From Lithodes maja (Eukaryota; Arthropoda; Malacostraca; Decapoda; Lithodidae), in assembly GCA_037953745.1 (NCBI GenBank), contig JBAKBP010007414.1, forward strand, positions 36,190 through 100,189: a DNA stretch of 64,000 nt, given 5' to 3'. Under the pieces are notes generated by a model, which was given only the letters and a program-made list of their open reading frames with translations, searched no databases and was not told the origin of the DNA. Positions 1 to 10,711 of this stretch are shown in pieces (within the stretch, counting starts at the first letter, position 1; every line of letters starts with the position of its first letter). The position numbers were made by a program, and so were the translations under genes.

Positions 1-138
1 GTCATTCCTCATTTTCCAATCTCCAGTCTCCGTTTCCAGTCAGTAGCGCCGGCAAATTCTATCACACACGCCAAGCGTCCTGGCTGCGTGAGTCTCCGAC
101 ACAACAATAACAACGTCCGACCTTAGCCTATATTGGTC

Positions 139-620
139 CGTTTCACCTATACTGTAATGTATAGTAATATGAATTTACTTCTACAATTATAATGCAATAT
201 GACTCAATCTACACGTTAGTGTATTTTTTTTTTTTAATTTGAAGCTTATGAGGAAATTTATATTTTGAACTTTTTCGATTCATACCAATCGCCGTGGCGA
301 TTTCACTTAAACTGTAGAATAATATGGATTGATATTGACAAACTTTGTGTAATAGGACCCAATTTATACGTTAATGTTGCTATGTCTTCGTGTGAAGCTT
401 ATATAAGTAGCTATGAGGAAGTTTTTCGCAAACTATAGGCTATAGCCTGACGGAGCCCCTGTCGTTACCTCGGCACTAAACGATCGTTTATATTGTGTTG
501 TTTCACCAATAATTTAGAGTAATATGGATTTATATCAACAATTATATTTCAATATGACTCAATCTACAAGTTTGCGTGATTATGTTTTGTAGTTGGAGCA
601 AATATGAGGAAATATTTTGA
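139..620 (+). repeat. three diverged tandem units of about 180 bp
   Basis: Units near 139-290, 300-435 and 500-620 share the same order of words: TTTCAC, then TAATATGRATT, then AATATGACTCAATCTACA (or its variant AATAGGACCCAATTTATA), then a poly-T or TTATG stretch, then TATGAGGAA and TTTTGAAC. The middle unit is the most diverged. This looks like an old satellite or decayed array. Confidence 0.5.
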
Positions 621-743
621 ACTTTTCGGAGGTTGTAGAATGCTTGGTAGGCATAATCCTGTGTATGCGGGTAGACCTGTATTTATCTCAATAATTTGGT
701 AATGTTACAATATATTTTTACATTTTACATTCATAAATAGTCC

Positions 744-775
744 ACTAATATACTAGGTTAGGTTAGGCTAGGTTA
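744..775 (+). repeat. short TTAGG-like interstitial repeat
   Basis: AGGTTAGGTTAGGCTAGGTTA is close to the arthropod telomere unit TTAGG. It is only four or five imperfect copies, so it may be chance or an internal remnant. Confidence 0.35.
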
Positions 776-1498
776 AATATGTTGTTCAATGATTCTTAGT
801 AAATAGGCATCTGAAGAACGGTGACTCCTGCTACACAACCGAATGTTTTCGTTTCATACCAATCGCCGTGGCGTAGGTATAGGAAGTGGTTATTTAGCTG
901 CAAGTGGTGTAGCTATTTTAGCATTAATTCACTTAGTTTATGTCTATCCGCAGCCCTTCTCACAATCAAAACACACAATTATGTAGCAAAATATATATTT
1001 CGACGTCATATACTTGAGATATCAATGAGATTAAATGCGAGCTGTAAAGAGGCTGACACTCTACCTCCATCAAAAAATGGAGCTTCCCACCCAGTGCGGG
1101 AAGCATCCTAGCTCCATCAAATGATGAGATTTGTGCTGGAGACTGGCGGTAGCTCCATTTTTTGCTGAAGAATGACGAGAATTGGCCCAGTGTGGTACCC
1201 CCTTAAGACGCAGGTTGATTTTAGAGGCCTAATTTTGGGAGAAAAAAAACGCGCCTTATAAGCCGAAAAATACGGTAATTAGGCCTAAAGCAGCCTGAGC
1301 CTATTCCCAACCCCCAAACAGTATCCCATGTTAAGCCCTAGGCTAGGCCTAGGCCTAATCCCACTCAATCAAAATTCGAACTGATAAATTCGTATCTACC
1401 GGTAGCCTAGGCTAGGCCTATATTGTTTGTGAATATAGACAATGGCTTAAAGGAAAGACCATCCTATATTATGTTCAAATAATATGTAATAGCAGTGT

Positions 1499-3240
1499 AT
1501 GGTTGTATTAAATTTAAATAGTGATAGATGTGTATATTTAGAAATGCGCAGTACATTAAATAGTCAGTTTCTTTCCGTTTTCACTAATGAAAATTTGGCA
1601 CAGATTCCAGAAGTCAATATGGTATATAGTGATAGTATAGAAAATATGTTAAGTACAGTTAGTATAAGTAGAAATGATGTGCTTAAGGAAATTGACAGAC
1701 TGAAACTTCAAAAATCGCCTGGTCATGACGAGGTATAATATGCTAGAGTATTAAAAGAATGCAGAGATGAGTTAAGTAGCCCATTAGCATTTTTATTTAA
1801 CAAGTCATGAGAAACAGGATTAGTTCCAGAAGCTTGGAAGCTTGCAAATGTAGTTCCGATATTCAAAAAAAGGTGATAAATCGATAGCATCCAATTACCG
1901 TCCCATTAGTCTCACATCAATCATAGGAAAGTTGCTAGTCTATTATTGCTAGGAAAATTAGAAGCCACTTAGAAAAATTTAACTTAATACATTCTTCTCA
2001 GCATGGATTCACTCAGGGACGTTCTTGCCTTACTAATTTGCTTAGCTTTTTCTCAGAGGTATATGAAGCAGTAGATAGTGACAAGTCATATGATATTATT
2101 TATTTAGATTTCAGTAAAGCTTTCGACAGAGTCCCTCATGAGAGATTGATGAGAAAGGTTGAGGCACATGGAATAGGAGGATCGTTGTTGGGATGGATTA
2201 GGTCATGGCTAATTGGTAGGAAACAGAGTCAGTATATATGGTACCAAGTCAGAGTGGGGAGCAGTCAAAAGTGGTGTCTCCCAGGGATCGGTATTAGGTC
2301 CCCTGTTGTTTCTTATATACATAAATTACCTAGATTTAGGTATAACTAGTAGGATAAGTAAATTCGCAGACGATACTAAAATAGGGAGATCAATTAATTC
2401 AGATAGCGATATAGAGTGCCTCCAAAGGGATCTAGATACCTTACATGAATGGTCAGTAAATTGGCAGATGAAGTTTAACATTGACAAATACAAGGTATTA
2501 AAGATAGGGAAGATGCAAACAAATGTTAAATATAAACTAGCTAATTTAGAATTAGAAAATTCAGACTGCGAGAAAGATCTAGGTGTGTTTGTTAGCAATG
2601 ATTTGAAGCCTAGAAAACAGTGTATAAGCGTCCGTAACAAGGCAAACAGGATTCTCGGGTTCATCTCTAGGAGTGTGAGTAACAGAACTGCTGATGTTAT
2701 CTTAAAACTTTACTTGTCATTAGTGAGACCCCATATGGATTATGCTGTCCAATTTTGGTGTCCTTATTACAGAATGGACATAGATTCATTGGAGAGAGTA
2801 CAGCGTAGAATGACACAAATGATCCATAATATTAGAAATCTTCCGTATGAAGAAAGGTTGAAGAAATTAGGTTTACATTAGTTAGAGAGACGCAGAGTTA
2901 GAGGGGATATGATAGAGGTGTTCAAGTGGGTTAGTGGGAGTAACAAAGGGGACATGACAAATGTACTAAAGCTCAGTGATAGCGAGAGAACTCGTACCAA
3001 TGGTTTCAAATTAGATAAGTTTCGTTTCAGAAAAGATATAGGCAAATATTAGTTTGGTAACAGAGTTGTAGATGGGTGGAATGGACTACCAAGTGCTATA
3101 GTGGGATCTAAAATGGTAGGGAGCTTTAAGATGAAATTGGATAAGCATATGGACGAGAAGGGTTGAGTGTGAAGGGGGATCAGCCGGGTTGGGCCAATCA
3201 GCGCTCTGCAGGCCCCCATAATCCTGCGTTAATCTCTAAC
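1499..3240 (+). pseudogene. decayed CR1-like non-LTR retrotransposon (RT C-terminal half)
   Basis: Fragments of one reverse transcriptase lie in three overlapping frames (1499-1738, 2038-2349, 2213-2881) and continue past stops to about 3165. Visible RT blocks in order: LQKSPGHDEV, YLDFSKAFDRVPH (palm motif A), SGVSQGSVLGPLLFLIYIN (motif B) and KFADDTKI (motif C, FADD). They are followed by the CR1-style tail LVRPHMDYAVQFW, ERVQRRMTQMI, LPYEERLKKLG and RGDMIEVFKW. The endonuclease half is missing, so the copy is 5' truncated. Several stops and frameshifts make it inactive. The tail near 3173-3235 (TTGGGCCAATC, then CTGCAGGCCCCC) matches a second tail at 6610-6690. The CR1 assignment rests on motif style; another Jockey-group clade is possible. 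Confidence 0.8.
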
Positions 3241-3267
3241 CGTTTGGGCAAGATGATCCTCAGGGTG

Positions 3268-3270
3268 TTA
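3268..3270 (+). repeat. left target duplication TTA of the Harbinger element
   Basis: TTA immediately precedes the left inverted repeat and is repeated at 6558-6560. A 3 bp TWA duplication is the known signature of PIF/Harbinger. Confidence 0.8.
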
Positions 3271-3883
3271 TGGAGGGTTCACACATTCACGTATATGCTC
3301 CCGACAGCTCCCGTATGAAGGTTTATTGGTAGTTGGCACCCGAATATTGGTAGTTTGGTCAAACGTAAGGGCATATTACGCAAAACATAAATTAAATTGT
3401 GTACAGTCGGGGGGGGGGGGGGGGGGGTACGCATGGCGGGAGTAGCCACGCGGGTCGGGGAGGCGGTTGGTGCGGGCGATGCCGCCCGGTATGTTTTGAA
3501 ATTTGAATCAGATACAGGGCTCGCGCTCACGTATGTCAAAAGTCGGGAACTTTTACGACCGTCCGGCCCACCACGGCCGTCTGACGGGAGCAGCCCCGTC
3601 AGACGTAGACGCTCGCCCGTCAGACGTGAGCTGCTCCCGTCAATCGTAAAATATTCCCGTCAAACGGGAAAGTTTACGATCGTCGGGAAGTATATGGCAA
3701 CACCGCCGCACTGCGGGCTGGCGGGAAGACGCGGCAACGATGTACGGGGGGGTATACAAGGACCAGCGGGACACACTGCCGTCAGTCATACCTCTCACCA
3801 TACCGGAGCAACAACCTACAGCCAACCCTGCCACCCTATCTCCCTGCCACCCTCTGCACGCTGCCCTGCCCTGCCCTGTCACC

Positions 3884-4643
3884 ATGAATGGCAAGAAAAG
3901 CGGGAAGAAGGTCAGGAAGGTTTCTCCTCCCACCTCTCCGCCTGCCCCCTCGATGCCTGCCCCCTCGATGCCTGCCCCCTCGATGCCTGCCCCCTCGATG
4001 CCTGCCACCTCGATGCCTGCCCCCTCGACGCCTGCCCCCTCGACGCCTCCCACCTCGATGCCTGCCCCATCGACGTCTGCCACCTCACCGCCTGCCCCCT
4101 CGATGCCTGGCACCTCCAACTCTGCTGAGCAGGCAGAATTTTTGATCAACATCGACGACGAGAATGGAGAGGTCATGGGGCAAGTCGAAGATGATCATGA
4201 GGAAAGTGATGACGACGACAACGAGGACCCACCCCCTACAAATTCCGGCGTCAAACAGCCACAGCCACCACAACGGCGAAAACGGCGCCGGAAGAGCACC
4301 AACATTATCCTGACGGAGGAGACTGAGCGTATGCTGGGAGAGTGGCTGAAGTTCGAGGCGCCTTTTCTATATGATAAGGGTGATCCCAGGCACAAACAGA
4401 AGGAACACATAGACCATGTTGTGGCGGAGAAGGCAGCCAGCATGGAACCCCCCATCACAGCCTTGGACTTGATGACGTGGTTCACCTCTCTCTGCTCCAG
4501 GTTCGGCAGGCTCACCAAGCTGAAGAGTGGTGATGGGGCCAAAAGGTTGACGGAGAGGGAGAAGTGGATCATTGACATGTTCCGGTTCCTGAAGCCACAC
4601 ATCGTGCGGCAAAAGAATCCCCAGACACTTGGTATGCCTCAGG
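3884..4643 (+). CDS. Harbinger accessory DNA-binding protein (MADF/Myb-SANT-like), first exon
   Basis: The open frame runs 3740-4723. I choose the ATG at 3884 because its context CACCATGA is strong and a basic start MNGKKSGKKVRK follows. Residues about 20-75 are a low-complexity run of PAPSMP-type repeats, encoded by a 15 bp minisatellite. An acidic stretch (DDHEESDDDDNED) and a basic RRKRRRK patch follow. The folded domain has the pattern EWLKFEAPFLYDK ... WFTSLCSRFGRL ... REKWIIDMFRFLKPHI, like MADF or Myb/SANT-like domains of Harbinger second proteins. The family helps transposase reach the nucleus and bind element ends. CAG|GTACGT at 4641-4649 is a consensus splice donor, so the coding exon probably ends near 4643; the next exon is not identified. 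Converges with the transposase gene. Confidence 0.7.
3945..4112 (+). repeat. 15 bp coding minisatellite
   Basis: About eleven tandem copies of a unit close to TCGATGCCTGCCCCC, with CACCTCG and CGACG variants. It is a multiple of three and keeps the frame, giving a disordered Pro/Ala/Ser/Met tract in the Harbinger accessory protein. Confidence 0.85.
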
Positions 4644-4698
4644 TACGTTTATATTTTTTATGTTTTCCAACCCTTTCACTATTAAATCGACAACCACA

Positions 4699-5988
4699 TC
4701 AATATTTTCCTGGCGAGCGATAGCAAGCCAAGAGGTCATCCTGCCAAGCCACAGATCCTTGAGGGGAAGAGAAGTAGGTCTTGAGGTAGTTCCGTTGCTC
4801 CTTGGCAAGCCTGGTTGCAGTGTTGCGGGACACGGGTGGGATGTTGGTTCCTACAGGTGGGTCACTCCTCCAGGGGGCAGGTAGGAGTTGGTGGGTGTGT
4901 GGGTCCTCTTGATATACCTCTGTTCGGGGTGGGTTTCGTCCTCGTAGGATGTTGTGCAGAATGCATGAGGCCAACACAACAACCTCTGCACGCTCAGGTT
5001 TCATAGACATTGCAGTGTGGAAAACCCGGAAGCGGTTGGCAAGAATGCCAAAGGCGTTCTCTACCACCCGGCGGCCCCTGCTGATTCTGTAGTTGTAAAT
5101 CCGTTCAGGTTTCGTGAGGAATCGTTGGGGGTAGGGCTTCATCAGGTAGGCGCGCAGAGGGAATGCATCATCACCTGCTAAGAAGTATTCCGTTGGTGGT
5201 CCAGTGGGATCGGTAGAGATGACCTCGGCGGGGGGCAGTTTGGCGGTCTGTCTATCAAGCAACTTAGACAGACGGGTGTGTGCAAAGCCACCACCATCAG
5301 ACTCTGACCCTATGGCACCAACGTCGACGTAGATGAACTTGTAGTTGGAGTCAATAATTGCCAACAGGACAATGGAAAAAAACTTCTTGTAGTTGAAGTA
5401 ATATGTGCCACCAAAGGAGGGGTTGCGGATCCGTATGTGTTTCCCATCAGTGGCTCCTATACAATGCGGCAGGTTCCATCGTTCCTCAAAGCCGCTGGCA
5501 ACCCCCTTCCATTCAGCAGGCGATTGTGGCGTTTTGAGCTCCTGATCTCCGTAGACAGAGATGAGGGCCTGGCATGTGTCTGGAACAATTTGGCTGATGG
5601 TGTTGTGGGCAACCCGAAAGGAGTACTGCAGGCTCCTGTAGGTTTCACCCGTAGCAAGGAAACGTAGGGTGATGGCCACCCGCAGACCAGGAGGAATGGG
5701 TTTTCACCAGAACTTAGGTTTCCTCTGAATGATGGGAGTGACACGTTCCACAATCTCATCAAATAGTTGTTTGTCTACTCGGGTGAAGTTCTTGTACATG
5801 TGTGGACATTCTCTGGCCAACTCTTCCATCAGGTTCTCATAATGGCCATGTTCAAGCCTTCGTTGCAGATAAGGCCACACCCACACTGTCCTCTTGCTCC
5901 TTTCCTTCTTCTCTTGTTCCTCTTGATGGATGTAGTTTGCTATTGCAAGTAGTTTTAAGATTTCTATGTAGGAAAGGATCCATTTCAT
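4699..5988 (-). pseudogene. PIF/Harbinger transposase (HARBI1-like DDE) with one in-frame stop
   Basis: One minus-strand frame from ATG at 5988 to a stop at 4699, broken once by TGA at 5706-5704. Before the stop lies an N-terminal helical region (FTRVDKQLFDEIVERV). After it comes LRVAITLRFLATGETYRSL, typical of the DDE_Tnp_4 family. The catalytic residues look intact: D in GATDGKHIRI (about 5447), D in LAGDDAFPLRAYLMKPYP (about 5171) and E in RRVVENAFGIL (about 5060), followed by the family's ASCILHNILR. The TGA follows FW, where relatives usually have a basic residue, so CGA to TGA is a likely single nonsense change. An intron or readthrough is less likely. The last residues (LLACYRSPGKY) are encoded by DNA shared with MITE cores elsewhere in the window. 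Confidence 0.85.
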
Positions 5989-6557
5989 TAGCCGTTATGC
6001 CTGATCTCCAGTTTGATTAGGGAGTTCACAAAATTTAACTCCTCCAGGATGAATTCCGCGATGTTGTTCATGGTGCCGAGGAAGGAGTGGGAATGGCAAA
6101 GGTGTGGCCAGTCCTGCCCTTTTGTAGTTCCCAGATTCCAACCCATACCTACGTGGTTGACAAAGACTGTCTTTGTCTGTGTTTGGACAGACGGGGTGTG
6201 CCAACGATTGTCCGGAACCGGTCCAGGTAGGTCCTAAACAATCCCAAGACGTACGGCCTCAGCTACGCAGGTCTTGTGGGGGCGTGGCATGGGCGTGGCC
6301 TGTGTTCCCGCAAATCGGGCAGCCCATGCGGACGAACGGAGACATGCTTACGCAAGTCGCAAACACGTACGTAGTTCAATACGACTACATTACGACTGAC
6401 GTAACACTGGCCCCGTCACGGTACGTCTGTCGGGAAGTGCAATAGTCGTGGTTATACGGGCGTTCATGGCCGGACTACTCCCGTCAGAACACAAATTTGG
6501 CGATTACGCCTGACGGGAGCTGTCGGGAGCAATATACGTGAATGTGTGAACCCAGCA

Positions 6558-6560
6558 TTA
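6558..6560 (+). repeat. right target duplication TTA of the Harbinger element
   Basis: TTA directly after the right inverted repeat, matching 3268-3270. Confidence 0.8.
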
Positions 6561-6599
6561 GAGTGTTGAGCCTATAATTGGGCTTTGTAATTGAATTGG

Positions 6600-6690
6600 G
6601 TTTGTGTGGGACAGGGATCTGCCTTGCTTGGGCCAATCGGCTTTCTGTGGACTCCCATTTTCTTATGTTCTTATGTTCTTATATTAATGG
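6600..6690 (+). mobile_element. CR1-like LINE 3' tail with TTCTTATG repeats
   Basis: GGGACAGGGATCTGCCTTGC, TTGGGCCAATCGGCTTTCTG and a short TTCTTATG microsatellite tail resemble the 3' end of the LINE at 1499-3240 (compare 3173-3235). This is a heavily 5'-truncated second copy, not the continuation of the first. Confidence 0.65.
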
Positions 6691-9250
6691 GATAACTATT
6701 CCGAAGTTAGCATACCGTACGTTCAGAAAATTATAGTGCAACACTGTTGCCAGATACTAAACAAACCCATTATCATTATATCATAATGGATTTTACTCAT
6801 TTGCATAATTTCAAATACCTAGGACATTAATATAATATTTTCCTATCTTTTTTGTAGTGATATTTGTATAATTTAGTGGTATATTGGTGTCTGTCTAGGG
6901 TTATAATGCATTGTGAAAGTTACCTCTGATTCTCTGACTTGGTAACAGTTCGGTATGGGCCGGCTTAAGTAACCCTGCTTTCTTTGAGTACTACACGGCA
7001 AGAGAAGCTTTCGGTCCTGTCATTACTGTGCATTACTGTGAGTTATCTGCTCAACAGGTGGCGTTGTGTGTGTGTAAGTGTGAGATTTCCGAGTGTAGAG
7101 GGTGAGACAGTGAAGCACGGGAACGAGATGGCTTCAGAGATGGGGTCGTTTCGGGCCATGAGTGAGCACCGTGCCTCATGTGAAGGCAAGATGGCAGGTG
7201 CTCGTTGTACTCTACGTGCTTCACATGTCTCACTCCCTAGACTGGAACAAGACCTCACGGGCTTCACTGTTCATTGTAAAGCGGTGAATGTTAAGGCTCT
7301 CAGCCTATGCCCGAGAGGAAGTAAGTTGGAATATAGAAAAAAAAAAAAAAAAAAAAAAAGGTAAACAGAAACTGCTAAATTCGACATGTTCAAATAATAT
7401 GTAATAGCACTGTTGTATTAGACAAAAATCGTGATAGGTTTCTATTTTATGTGGATAAATAGTATTAAGCTGAATAAACTAAATACCGAAAGTTCACTAG
7501 AGTGGTTGTTGATACATTTGCTAGATATGAGGGAGGAGGGAGGTAGGAAGGAAGGGCAGGGTAAGTCACACAGGCAATTGCCAAAACTTTAAAGGTCCAT
7601 ATCATTGTTATTAAACAAAGCATTTGGCAAAGGGAGGAATTGTTAAAAACCTTAGCCAATACTCTGTCATTCACCAAAAATAAATTTGAATTATCATTAT
7701 TATTTGGTAGCCTAGGGTAGGTATGTATAGGTAGGTTGGCTAAATAATTGCTGGAATTCGTAGGGACTCTAACTGTTTTGAGAGAGTTAAATAAAAAAAA
7801 AATAATAGATCTGAATAATAAAGAGACTATGTTATTAAGCAAAACTGGGGGATGCGTGGAAGCCTATAGACTGTAGACGGTAAACTTTGTGTGGGTAGCA
7901 AATGCGGTTTTAAAGTCATTTAAGAATAGACAGTTTTCAATGCTGCGGCCAAACTATTCCACCCATTTATATTCTTTTGGTATCAAAACGTTGGGAATCG
8001 CGAGCCTCACCCAACTACGCAAGCATGGCTTTGATCATCGGCGTAGTTTTCAAGATGTGGCATTTTAAGTGGAATTAGAGTTTTTTTCAAGATTGCCGGA
8101 AAAAAACCCACGTGCAAAAGCAAAACCTTCTCTATAACATTTGCGGAGCATTAGTAGGGGAGTCCATATGCCAAAGCCCAGTAGTTTCCTATGAGTGGGA
8201 GAGACGGTGTTTAGGTGTCAAGTTTTTCGGGAAATCGGCTGCCACAGACCTGTTTGGCCGCCATGCCGGATGTTTAGCATATCAAAAGTTCCCAATACAA
8301 AAACGCACCTCTTGTGAAAGTTTGATCCCGATCCAAAAAGCGGGTCTGGAGTTATTGCGTCGAAACTGGCGCGTAAGAATAATTTGGATGAAAAACCGGG
8401 TTTAATGATTACAATAGGGGTTCCCCGTAGGGGTCGAACCCCTAACAATGGTGATGGTGATGGTGATGATGATAATAATAATAATAAAAGGCTGTATCTC
8501 ACTAGTCATAATTGCTTTATTTAACGCCCAGCCACGAGATGTTGTGTATACATTTATTAGTCATGATGCAGGACTTTCAGCACCATGAGCCTTTTTACCT
8601 TTGATTCTGGCTATGATTAGATGATTTTATGTATTTTAAGAATGACCTATGTTACTAAGAAGGTTTATTGAGATCGTATTTACCCATTTGAGTCGTATAG
8701 GTAGCTTACAACCTAATGTAAAGCGTCTAATGGTAACCAGAATATGATGAAAATTCCATATTGAGATTAGGTTTACATTTTCACTTCATATTCTAGAAAC
8801 TTAATTGTGTATTGAGCAGTAGCTATTAGTACTATAAATGGCATGATATGTTTTGGTGCTAACTACATATTTTGTCAGTTATATTATTATACACAACATT
8901 ACTGGGGCAAAATTAGGGTGGTCTAACAACACCAACCTGGGATTACAAAAAGTTAACTCTCAGTATTATAATGTAAAACTTGCAAAATAAATAAACCAAA
9001 ACTTATACGAACACAGTAAAAAAACAAAACAACTAATCAAAATCGCTATGTAGACATATCCCATTACGATAGATACTAAATAATATTGCTTTGGCGTATT
9101 CCGAGCCAGGCCACATTATACGCCAGTGTTTATAAATTATGCAATTATAATACTGCAATAATGTTCCCATACTTATAATTGCAATTACAACAAACAACTA
9201 ATGTCTATTTTATTTCCAGCAGACTGTTAATTGTCGTGTCCCCGTCTTAA
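6691..9250. other. non-coding stretch, no gene seen
   Basis: Contains poly-A at about 7338-7361, a block at 7386-7460 resembling 1471-1540, and a GATGGT/ATA microsatellite at 8448-8487. A short inverted repeat AGGGGTT...AACCCCT lies near 8416-8443. Open frames at 6984-7364, 7465-7842 and 8112-8405 show no recognisable domain and I do not call them. Confidence 0.6.
8448..8487 (+). repeat. GATGGT / ATAATA microsatellite
   Basis: Several GGTGAT units pass into GATAATAATAATAATA. Confidence 0.85.
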
Positions 9251-9256
9251 TAACTA

Positions 9257-9469
9257 TACTCAGTTTCTTTTCGGCTGACGATAAATTGAATCCTCTAGCA
9301 GCTAATTTCTCGATAATTAATGGAAACATATGAAAGTAATACGTCTCTGCATCATATTGAGACCAAGTTCATATATTTAGCACCATATTTAACTCCAAAA
9401 TCTTCAAAATAATTGAGAAATCTTGATGGGAACTTTGCAATTTACCGTCAGATGAAAAGAAACCGAGTA
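9257..9469 (+). mobile_element. 213 bp mariner-like MITE, copy 1
   Basis: Ends TACTCAGTTTCTTTTC and, inverted, TACTCGGTTTCTTTTC form an inverted repeat of about 30 bp. TA dinucleotides flank both ends (9255-9256, 9470-9471), as expected for Tc1/mariner-type insertion. No coding capacity. A second copy of exactly the same length lies at 27102-27314. Confidence 0.75.
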
Positions 9470-9476
9470 TAACCTA

Positions 9477-9850
9477 TTAAGGGGGGTCAAAAGTTTGTTT
9501 TCTCTGTCTCTACTTTTCTCTCTTTCTCTGGCTTGTATCCATTCGGATCCATTCAGCCAACTGTTTTAAGACGTTTATCCCCATCTAGGTGTCGAATTCT
9601 TCCTGGCGAGCAATAGCGAGCCATCATTGTATGAAGAAATCCGGCTTCGCCGGAGAAATGTTTCTATCGAAAAATGTACAAATTTAGCTTGCTGTAAACA
9701 GATATCTATATATATGCTGGCTCGCTACCGCTCGCCAGGAAAATATTGACACCTAGTTGGGGGTAAACGTCTTAAAACAGTAGGCTGAATGGGGCCGAAT
9801 GGATACAAGCCAAAGAGAGATGGAGAGAGAGAGAACAAAGCGAAAGAAAG
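9477..9850 (+). mobile_element. foldback (long palindrome) repeat, copy 1
   Basis: The left arm reads CTGGCTTGTATCCATTCGG, then CTGTTTTAAGACGTTTA, then TAGGTGTCGA, then CCTGGCGAGCAATAGCGAGCC. The right arm repeats these in reverse complement. The central spacer holds TCTATCGAAAAATGTACAAA. TTAA is present at 9477-9480. Second copy at about 25805-26165. The outer right boundary is uncertain. Confidence 0.7.
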
Positions 9851-9899
9851 GTATGTGGCGAAATGCACTGTTAATTATGAGCACATGACATCACCTCCC

Positions 9900-10095
9900 T
9901 GTGTACCGGCGACGTCTTTAGATTTTTCTTCTAGCTATATTTAGACGATTTTCTGCAGTTCAAGAAGGAGCTGTGGTAGTAAAAAGTTTTAAGTGGGATA
10001 GTTTGAAGCTTGGTAATTGCTGGAGGCCCTTTTTTAACTGAATAACATCGTCTATTAGTAGCCAGAATATGATGAAAAGGACGTGACCGGAAATA
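9900..10095 (+). mobile_element. diverged MITE of the TTTAGACGATTTT family
   Basis: TATTTAGACGATTTTCTGCAG, GTTTGAAGCTTGGTAATTGC, CTGGAGGCCCTTTTTTAACT and TAGTAGCCAGAATATGATG follow the same order as in the element at 26621-26832. Ends are degraded. Confidence 0.55.
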
Positions 10096-10097
10096 GA

Positions 10098-10165
10098 TAG
10101 ATTATTATTTGTATTATCATTATTATCATTATTATCATTATTAGTATTATTAGTAGTAGTAGTAT
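10098..10165 (+). repeat. ATT/ATC microsatellite
   Basis: Run of ATTATC and ATTATT units passing into AGTAGTAGT. Confidence 0.8.
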
Positions 10166-10169
10166 TCAC

Positions 10170-10710
10170 ATTATCATAATTATTATTATTTTTAAAAAAT
10201 TCAAAAATTTCCTTTTACCAGAGAGATGTGCAAGTCGAAATTATGAAGGTAGGATGTGACAATTACCTGTGATCACACGGAAGCTTATTAAAATCAAATC
10301 CCCTTTAGTTAACTCCCTGACTGCACCGCGATATTGCCCCCCCCCCCCCTCCCTAGCCCCTCTGGCCCCAATAACAGCCGACCCTGATCATCCTCCAATT
10401 AACCTGCCTAATTAACCCGTACAGTCGCGTTCATAGGTCTGGCTAACCTCTTCGACACGACATTGTATAATCCTCCAACTCAAACCCTGTAACTAATCAA
10501 AGAACCCGTTCACAGTTTTCCCATAATTCCTCTTTAGGCCATGCTTCAACGAAAGGTACGTATATATTGCAAGTAGGAATATAATATTACAAGCGATGAA
10601 ATATAATAGGTTGGTACAGAATTATTGAACGTGACTGTACCGGGTCCAAATTATCTGGGCTTCATAGTGCGAGGCGAGGATCATAGCTTTGGACGATAAA
10701 TGTGTTATTA
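10170..10710. other. non-coding stretch, no gene seen
   Basis: Unannotated low-complexity and unique-looking DNA with a poly-C run near 10340-10349. No ORF with domain similarity. Confidence 0.55.
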
Positions 10711-10711
10711 A

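Larger units (their letters stand above)
1..1470. other. AT-rich non-coding flank with diverged repeats
   Basis: No supportable gene. It holds three diverged tandem units (about 139-620), a duplicated 19-base stretch (about 283 and 857), a short TTAGG-like run near 744-775 and TAGGCCTA-rich sequence near 1340-1425. A 96-codon open frame at 821-1111 has no recognisable domain. Confidence 0.6.
3271..6557 (-). mobile_element. PIF/Harbinger DNA transposon, near complete, 3287 bp
   Basis: The left end TGGAGGGTTCACACATTCAC and the inverted right end TGCTGGGTTCACACATTCAC form terminal inverted repeats. These extend inward through GTATA, GCTCCCGACAGCTCCCGT. The unit is bounded by TTA on both sides. 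It contains two converging genes: a MADF/Myb-like DNA-binding ORF on the plus strand and a DDE transposase on the minus strand. This two-gene content, the TIRs and the 3 bp duplication together identify PIF/Harbinger. Strand is given by the transposase. It sits next to CR1-like tails on both sides. Confidence 0.9.

Noticed and set aside
1199..1275. GCGCCTTATAAGCCGAAAAATACGG resembling a known transposon end motif
   Set aside because: No partner end found nearby and no duplication; resemblance is from memory only.
3397..4128. Plus-strand ORF of 243 codons over the minisatellite
   Set aside because: Alternative frame of the 15 bp repeat; the 3884 frame has the domain and the better start.
6984..7364. 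126-codon ORF ending in poly-Lys from poly-A
   Set aside because: No domain; the C-terminal lysines are just the poly-A run. Not enough to call a gene.
8416..8450. tRNA T-arm-like word GGGGTCGAACCCC
   Set aside because: Loop is two bases short and no A box, D arm or anticodon arm can be placed; only a short inverted repeat.
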